Below, piece by piece: positions 1-5,648 of a DNA stretch of 5,648 nucleotides (position 1 is its first letter; the number at the start of each line of letters is the position of its first letter). The stretch is taken from NCBI GenBank assembly GCA_020217265.1, contig JAIWOS010000061.1, forward strand, positions 1 to 5,648, read 5' to 3'. Source of the stretch: Thiobacillus sp. (lineage in GTDB: Bacteria; Pseudomonadota; Gammaproteobacteria; Burkholderiales; Thiobacillaceae). Below the pieces are notes generated by a model, which was given only the letters and a program-made list of their open reading frames with translations, was not told where the DNA came from and made no database searches. The position numbers and the translations under genes were made by a program.

Positions 1-1
1 C

Positions 2-282
<281 letters not shown>

Positions 283-286
<4 letters not shown>

Positions 287-1704
287 AACTGACTTTTCTC
301 GGCGCGGCGCGCGAAGTCACCGGCTCGAGCTACCTGGTCGAGGCGGACGGCGTACGCTTCCTGGTCGATTGCGGCCTGTTCCAGGGCGGGCGCGAGACGC
401 GCGCGAAGAACCGGCGCGCGTTTTCCTACGATCCGGCGACGATCGATTTCGTCATCCTCACCCACGCCCACATCGACCACTCCGGCCTGCTGCCGCGGCT
501 GGTCGCGCTCGGTTTCAAGGGCGCGATCCATGCGACCTCCGCCACCCGCGACCTGCTCGGGGTGATGCTGCCCGATGCGGCGCACATCCAGGAAAAGGAA
601 GCGGAATACGCCAACCTCGACCGTTTCCGCCGCGGCATGGAAAAGGGTGCCGCGGGCGGCGCGCACGAGGTGGCGCCGCTGTATACCGTGGCGCAGGCAC
701 AGGCCGCGCTCAAGCGGCTCAATCCGGTGGACTACGATCTGGAAATCGCGCCGCACCCGCGCGTGCGCGCAACTTTCCGCGACGCCGGCCACATCCTCGG
801 CTCGGCGATCGTCGAACTGTGGGTCGAGGAAGGCCAAAAACGGCGCAAGATCGTGTTCTCGGGCGACCTCGGCCAGCCGGCGCGGCCGCTGCTGCGCGAC
901 CCCACGCCGATTGCCGACGCCGACTATCTGCTGGTCGAATCGACCTACGGCGACCGCAACCACAAGAGCCTGGAAGCGACGCAGGACGAACTCGTCGAAG
1001 CCGTGTGCGACACGATCGAGCGCAAGGGCGGCAATGTCGTCGTGCCCGCCTTCGCCGTCGGCCGCACCCAGGACATGCTCTACCTGCTGGCGGACCTGAC
1101 GCGGCAGGGGCGCCTGCCCAGGCTGTCGGTGTTCGTCGACTCGCCCATGGCCACCGCCGCCACCGAGATCACCTACCGTCACATGGAACTGCTCGACGCC
1201 GAAACCCATGCGCTGATGGGGCGACACGGCGGCGCGCAGTATTTCCGCAAGCTCGATTTCGTCGAGGACGTGGAAGAATCGAAGGCGCTCGACCGCATCG
1301 CCGGCGGCGCCGTGATCATCTCGGCGAGCGGCATGTGCGAAGCGGGGCGCATCAAGTTCCACCTGCGCGCCAACCTGCCGCGCCGTGAATCGACCGTGCT
1401 CATCACCGGCTTCCAGGCCGCCGGCACGCTGGGGCGCCGCCTGGTCGATGGCGCGAAGCGGGTGCGCCTCCTCGGCGAGGAGATTCCGGTGCGCGCCGAC
1501 CTCCATACGCTGGGCGGCCTGTCGGCGCATGCCGACCGCGACGCGCTGCTTTCCTGGCTCGGGCATTTCCGCAGCGCGCCCCGCCGCGTGTTCGTGGTGC
1601 ACGGCGAGGACGCCGTGGCGGGCGGCTTTGCCGACACCCTGCGCGCGCGTTTCGGCTGGGACGCGCTGGCGCCCGAGGCGGGTGCCACGTACCTGCTGGA
1701 TTAG
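283..1704 (+). CDS. Metallo-beta-lactamase-fold hydrolase with beta-CASP domain (CPSF73/Ysh1-like RNA-processing family)
   Basis: A complete 473-residue protein, normal for prokaryotic Ysh1-type (COG1236-like) proteins. The metal centre is intact: Asp29 (motif 1), HAHIDH with His61, His63, Asp65 and His66 (motif 2), His170 in AGHILGSA (motif 3), and Asp195 in FSGDLG (motif 4). The beta-CASP insertion also has its three marks: Glu219 in VESTYGDR (motif A), His360 in the block after [10 protein letters not shown] (motif B), and His416 in LSAHAD (motif C); His440 follows in VVHGE. Members of this family are two-zinc phosphodiesterases, best known as endo- or 5' exonucleases acting on RNA, so a cytoplasmic ribonuclease is the leading inference; the bacterial members are poorly characterised. 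No signal peptide or membrane segment is seen. The start is fixed by the AAGGA site and the ATGA overlap with the ABC ATPase. The stop codon overlaps the stop of the convergent protease gene, leaving no room for a terminator. Confidence 0.93.
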
Positions 1705-2546
1705 CGCGGCACGCGTTCCAGCAGTTCGCGCACGTATTTCGACGGAATCGCGTAGCTGATGCCCGACGGCGCGGTGAGCGCCGCTTCCTTGGCGCCCTTC
1801 ACGTACACCGAATTGATCACGCCGAGCACCTCGCCGGTGTCCGGGTTCCACACCGGGCTGCCGCTGTTGCCGGGGTAGGCGACGGCGTCGAGCGCGAACA
1901 CCTCGTAGGGATCCTTGGCCTGCCTGAGCGCGCGCGCGTTCAGTTGCGCGGCGGCCGCGACCGGGGTGTAAATGGGGACGATGGCGGCGAGCCCCGCGCG
2001 GTGGGTGGAGGCGTTGAGTCCCAGCACCGAGCCGATGGGGTAGCCGGTGAAGTAGAGCTGCCAGCCTTCGCGCGCGCGGCTGGAGTCGCCCAGCTTCAGC
2101 GCGGGCAGCGGCTCGCCCTCGATTTTCAGGAGCGCCAGATCGCGCTCGCGGTCGAGTGCGACGATCTTTGCCGGGCGCACGACCATCTGCCGGTCGCGGC
2201 CGAGGAAGATGGCGTGGGTTTCGTTCTTCTCGGTGTCGAGCGTCTTGTCGAAGATGTGCGCGCACGACACGATCTGGCGGCCGTCCAGGATCGCGAAACC
2301 GGTGCCGAGCAGCTTGGCGCGCGGGCTGCCGGTGGGGTTGAACGTGCCCACTCCGACCACGCCGGGCTTGATCGATGGCAGCAGGTCGGCCACGTCGGCG
2401 CGGGCTGGCAGGGCCAGCGCCAGCACGAGCAGCGCCCAGCTGGTATGCGGCTTGCAAAGCAGGGCCAGGGTTCGCCGGGGCCATTGACCGAGAACGGTCA
2501 CGCAAATTCGATACAATCCGGGCGGCAGCAAAGACTTTCTATTCAT
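1701..2546 (-). CDS. Exported trypsin-like serine protease (HtrA-type catalytic domain, no PDZ domain)
   Basis: Up to 281 residues from the farthest ATG. The catalytic triad is complete and correctly ordered: His97 in SCAHIF, Asp136 in DRERDLALLKI and Ser228 in GNSGSP, typical of the trypsin-like peptidase fold found in HtrA/Deg proteins. The chain ends about 50 residues after the serine, so there is no PDZ domain and probably no HtrA-style peptide sensing. A signal peptide is visible: Lys32, a hydrophobic run at residues 38-47, and an ARA-D cleavage site after Ala50, so the enzyme should act in the periplasm. The start is doubtful: the ATG at 2546 has no clear ribosome binding site, gives an overlong leader, and would place the dehydrogenase promoter inside this gene. 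In-frame alternatives are GTG at 2501 (codon 16) or CTG at 2468 (codon 27). The gene stands alone on the minus strand, convergent with the hydrolase and divergent from the dehydrogenase. Its substrate is unknown. Confidence 0.88.
   Translation of the reverse strand: MNRKSLLPPGLYRICVTVLGQWPRRTLALLCKPHTSWALLVLALALPARADVADLLPSIKPGVVGVGTFNPTGSPRAKLLGTGFAILDGRQIVSCAHIFDKTLDTEKNETHAIFLGRDRQMVVRPAKIVALDRERDLALLKIEGEPLPALKLGDSSRAREGWQLYFTGYPIGSVLGLNASTHRAGLAAIVPIYTPVAAAAQLNARALRQAKDPYEVFALDAVAYPGNSGSPVWNPDTGEVLGVINSVYVKGAKEAALTAPSGISYAIPSKYVRELLERVPR
2485..2500. promoter_or_regulatory. Perfect 6+6 inverted repeat, candidate operator
   Basis: TGACCG-AGAA-CGGTCA is a perfect dyad with a 4-base spacer. 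It sits 11 bases before the -10 hexamer of the dehydrogenase promoter, so it covers the -35 zone. It also lies at the 5' end of the divergent protease gene. Size and position suit a dimeric transcription factor, but the regulator is not identified. Confidence 0.45.
2512..2517 (+). promoter_or_regulatory. Candidate -10 element of the UDP-sugar dehydrogenase/epimerase operon
   Basis: TACAAT matches the sigma-70 -10 consensus at five of six bases and lies in the only locally AT-rich patch. Transcription would begin near 2524, giving a leader of about 37 bases. The nearest good -35-like sequence, TTGACC at 2484-2489, is 22 bases away, too far for a normal 17-base spacer; at proper spacing the bases are poor. 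This suggests a weak or activator-dependent promoter, or that the call is wrong. Confidence 0.5.
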
Positions 2547-2552
2547 AAGGGA
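2547..2552 (+). promoter_or_regulatory. Ribosome binding site of the UDP-sugar dehydrogenase
   Basis: AAGGGA is 8 bases before the ATG at 2561 and fixes that start. Confidence 0.75.
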
Positions 2553-2560
2553 ATCCAGAC

Positions 2561-3840
<1,280 letters not shown>

Positions 3841-3841
<1 letters not shown>

Positions 3842-4881
3842 TGCCCGCTGCATTCGACGCCCTGAAGCAGCAGCTCGCCGCCGCGCCCAGAACCTGGCTC
3901 GTCACCGGCGCGGCGGGTTTCATTGGTTGCAATCTGGTCGAAGCGCTCCTGCAACTCGACCAGCACGTGGTCGGACTCGACAACTTCGCCACCGGCCACG
4001 AAAAGAACCTGGCCCAGGTGCAGGCGGCCGTCGGCCCCGAACGCTGGAGCCGTTTCCGCTTCAAGCGCGGCGACATCCGCGACCTCATTACCTGCCACAC
4101 GGTCTGCGCGGGCGTCGACTACGTGCTGCACCAGGCCGCGTTGGGCTCGGTGCCGCGTTCGATCGAGGATCCGCTGTCCACGCACGCCGCCAACAACACC
4201 GGCTTCATCAACATGCTCGTCGCCGCGCGCGACGCCCGGGTGAAGCGCTTCGTCTACGCCGCGTCCTCTTCCACCTACGGCGACCATCCCGGCCTGCCCA
4301 AGGTCGAAGACGTGATCGGCAAGCCGCTCTCGCCCTACGCCGTGACCAAGCTCGTCAACGAGCTCTACGCCGACGTGTTCGGCCGCTGCTACGGCATGGA
4401 ATCGATCGGCCTCCGGTACTTCAACATCTTCGGCCGCCGGCAGGATCCCAAGGGCGCCTACGCCGCGGTGATCCCCAAGTGGGTGGCGAGCATGATCGCG
4501 AACGAACCCGTCTACATCAACGGCGACGGCGAGACCAGCCGCGATTTCTGCTACATCGACAACGTCATCCAGGCCAACCTGCTCGCCGCCACCAGCCAAC
4601 ACGCCGAGGCGGCGAACCAGGTTTACAACGTCGCCGTCGGCGAGCGCACCACGCTCAACCAGCTGTTCGAGACGATCCGCGCCAGTCTCGCGCCGCGCTT
4701 CCCGCATCTGGCCGACGCGAGGCCGGTCTACCGCGATTTCCGCGCCGGCGACGTGCGGCACTCGCTGGCCGACATCTCCAAGGCGAGAGCCCGGCTCGGC
4801 TACGAGCCCACGCACCGCATCGGCGAAGGCCTGGCCGAGGCGATGGACTGGTACGTGGCCGACCTGTCGCCGCGTCCATAG
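3841..4881 (+). CDS. tviC: UDP-N-acetylhexosamine 4-epimerase (WbpP/TviC type, extended SDR)
   Basis: A complete 346-residue extended short-chain dehydrogenase/reductase, close to the 341 residues of WbpP. The NAD-binding motif is GAAGFIG (Gly23, Gly26, Gly29), with Asp47 after the second strand for the adenosine ribose. The catalytic residues are present: the Ser142-Ser144 cluster in AASSSTYG, and Tyr166 and Lys170 in SPYAVTK. In the region RHSLADI, Ser308 seems to occupy the position where WbpP has a small serine and E. coli GalE a tyrosine. A small residue there is associated with N-acetylated substrates, which fits UDP-GlcNAc/UDP-GalNAc (or the uronic acid forms). The reaction is reversible C4 epimerisation through a 4-keto intermediate with bound NAD. 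With the upstream dehydrogenase it would complete a route from UDP-GlcNAc to UDP-GalNAcA; which step comes first differs between the TviB-TviC and WbpP-WbpO systems and cannot be told here. It is cytoplasmic and the second gene of the operon. Confidence 0.92.
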
Positions 4882-4901
4882 CCCGTTGCCGGCGCGCTGG
4901 G

Positions 4902-4907
4902 CATAAT
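4902..4907 (+). promoter_or_regulatory. Possible -10 element just before the PBP4 gene
   Basis: CATAAT matches the -10 consensus at five of six bases in an otherwise GC-rich 32-base gap. No good -35 is found at 16-18 bases upstream. If used, transcription would begin at about the A of the ATG at 4914. Confidence 0.3.
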
Positions 4908-4913
4908 GGCGCG

Positions 4914-5648
4914 ATGGTTTCCCCTGCGCGTCTGCTGCTCGCCTACTCGATCTTTCTCCTGCTGGCAGGGGCGACGCATGCCGCCGAGCTGCCCGCGGCC
5001 TTCCTCGATGCGCTGAAACGCGCCGCGATTCCGCCCGAGCGCGTCGCGGTGCTGGTGCAGCCGCTCGACGCCGACACGCCGCGGCTCGCGCATCAGGCCG
5101 GCGCCGCGATGAACCCGGCGTCGGTGATGAAGCTCGTCACCAGCTTCGCCGCCCTGCAGCAGCTGGGCCCCGCCTTCACCTGGACGACCGAGGTCTGGGC
5201 CGACGGCCCGGTCAGGGACGGCGTGCTCGACGGCAACCTGATCGTGCGCGGCAACGGCGACCCCTCGCTCACGCTGGATCGCCTGTGGCTGCTGCAGCGC
5301 GAGCTCGCCGCGCGCGGCGTGCGCCACATTCGCGGCGACCTCGTGCTCGACACCCGCCGCTTCGAGGTGCCCGCTGGCGAACGCGCCTTCGACGATGCGC
5401 CCCTGGCCCCCTACAACGCGCCGCCCGGCGCGCTGGTCGCCAATTTCAACGCCATCGCGCTGCGGCTCAAGCCGCGCGACGCCGAGGTGCTGATCGTGCC
5501 CGACATCGCCCTGCCCGGGGTGACGCTGAACGCCCGCGTGGTGCCGACCGACGGCGCCGACTGCAACGGCTGGCGCGACGCGCTGGCCCCGGCCTACGCC
5601 GACGCCGTGCTCACGGTCAGCGGCCGCTACCCGCGCGGCTGCGGCGAG
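4914..5648 (+). CDS. dacB: D-alanyl-D-alanine carboxypeptidase/endopeptidase, PBP4 family (N-terminal 245 residues; runs off the window)
   Basis: The frame is open from the ATG at 4914 to the last base. Residues 1-23 form a signal peptide (Arg6, hydrophobic run 7-20, cleavage site THA-A after Ala23), so the enzyme is periplasmic. The catalytic SxxK motif is Ser70-Val-Met-Lys73, inside MNPASVMKLVTSFAAL, characteristic of peptidase family S13 (PBP4/DacB). Further family-like segments are the RGNGDPSL stretch near residues 112-119 and APYNAPPGAL around 164-173. The SxN and KTG motifs would lie beyond the window. In this family the serine attacks the D-Ala-D-Ala bond of peptidoglycan stem peptides, trimming them or cutting cross-links. 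There is no good ribosome binding site before the ATG. A nearby ATG at 4906 is in another frame that does not encode a PBP, so 4914 is preferred; the residues after it read as a clean signal peptide. The gene begins 32 bases after the epimerase stop, so read-through from that operon is possible but not required. Confidence 0.9.
   Translation, partial: MVSPARLLLAYSIFLLLAGATHAAELPAAFLDALKRAAIPPERVAVLVQPLDADTPRLAHQAGAAMNPASVMKLVTSFAALQQLGPAFTWTTEVWADGPVRDGVLDGNLIVRGNGDPSLTLDRLWLLQRELAARGVRHIRGDLVLDTRRFEVPAGERAFDDAPLAPYNAPPGALVANFNAIALRLKPRDAEVLIVPDIALPGVTLNARVVPTDGADCNGWRDALAPAYADAVLTVSGRYPRGCGE

Noticed and set aside
2484..2489. TTGACC as the -35 of the TACAAT promoter
   Set aside because: The spacer is 22 bases, outside the usable sigma-70 range; the hexamer is more likely part of the palindrome.
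4881..4902. GCCC...GGGC inverted repeat after the epimerase, as a terminator
   Set aside because: Only four base pairs around a long loop, with no run of T after it; too weak to call.
4906..4929. ATG at 4906 as the start of the PBP4 gene
   Set aside because: It is in a different frame (offset 8 bases) and does not lead into the signal peptide or the SxxK-containing sequence.

Overview
This is a GC-rich, almost fully coding stretch with codon use strongly biased to G/C at third positions. Together with the gene types (a Gram-negative style periplasmic protease, a PBP4-type carboxypeptidase, a TviB/TviC surface-sugar pair and a DevA-like exporter ATPase), it suggests a proteobacterium, most likely a betaproteobacterium. 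That placement is inference; there is no rRNA or other phylogenetic marker in the window.

Layout: (1) bases 2-286, plus strand, the C-terminal half of an ABC exporter ATPase of the DevA/LolD/MacB kind. (2) 283-1704, plus, a complete beta-CASP metallo-beta-lactamase-fold hydrolase, translationally coupled to the ATPase by an ATGA overlap. (3) 1701-2546 at most, minus, an exported trypsin-like serine protease whose stop codon interlocks with that of the hydrolase. (4) 2561-3841 and 3841-4881, plus, a two-gene operon for a TviB/WbpO-type UDP-N-acetylhexosamine 6-dehydrogenase and a TviC/WbpP-type 4-epimerase, overlapping by one base. (5) 4914 to the window end, plus, the N-terminal part of a D-Ala-D-Ala carboxypeptidase/endopeptidase (PBP4, DacB).

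The dehydrogenase and epimerase together would convert UDP-GlcNAc to UDP-GalNAcA (N-acetylgalactosaminuronic acid), a precursor for capsule, O-antigen or exopolysaccharide. No glycosyltransferase or polymerase gene is in view, so the final polymer is unknown. Most of the window has an envelope theme: an exporter ATPase, a periplasmic protease, a surface-sugar precursor pathway and a peptidoglycan enzyme. The beta-CASP hydrolase is the exception, being a likely cytoplasmic nuclease.

The only real regulatory space is the short divergent region around 2480-2560. It holds a perfect inverted repeat (TGACCG-AGAA-CGGTCA), a good -10 hexamer and a clear ribosome binding site for the dehydrogenase. 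No stretch over 300 bases lacks a gene. I see no tRNA, rRNA, CRISPR, insertion sequence or convincing intrinsic terminator. I did not find a new multi-gene system; the most useful leads are the palindromic operator candidate and the very compact gene junctions.
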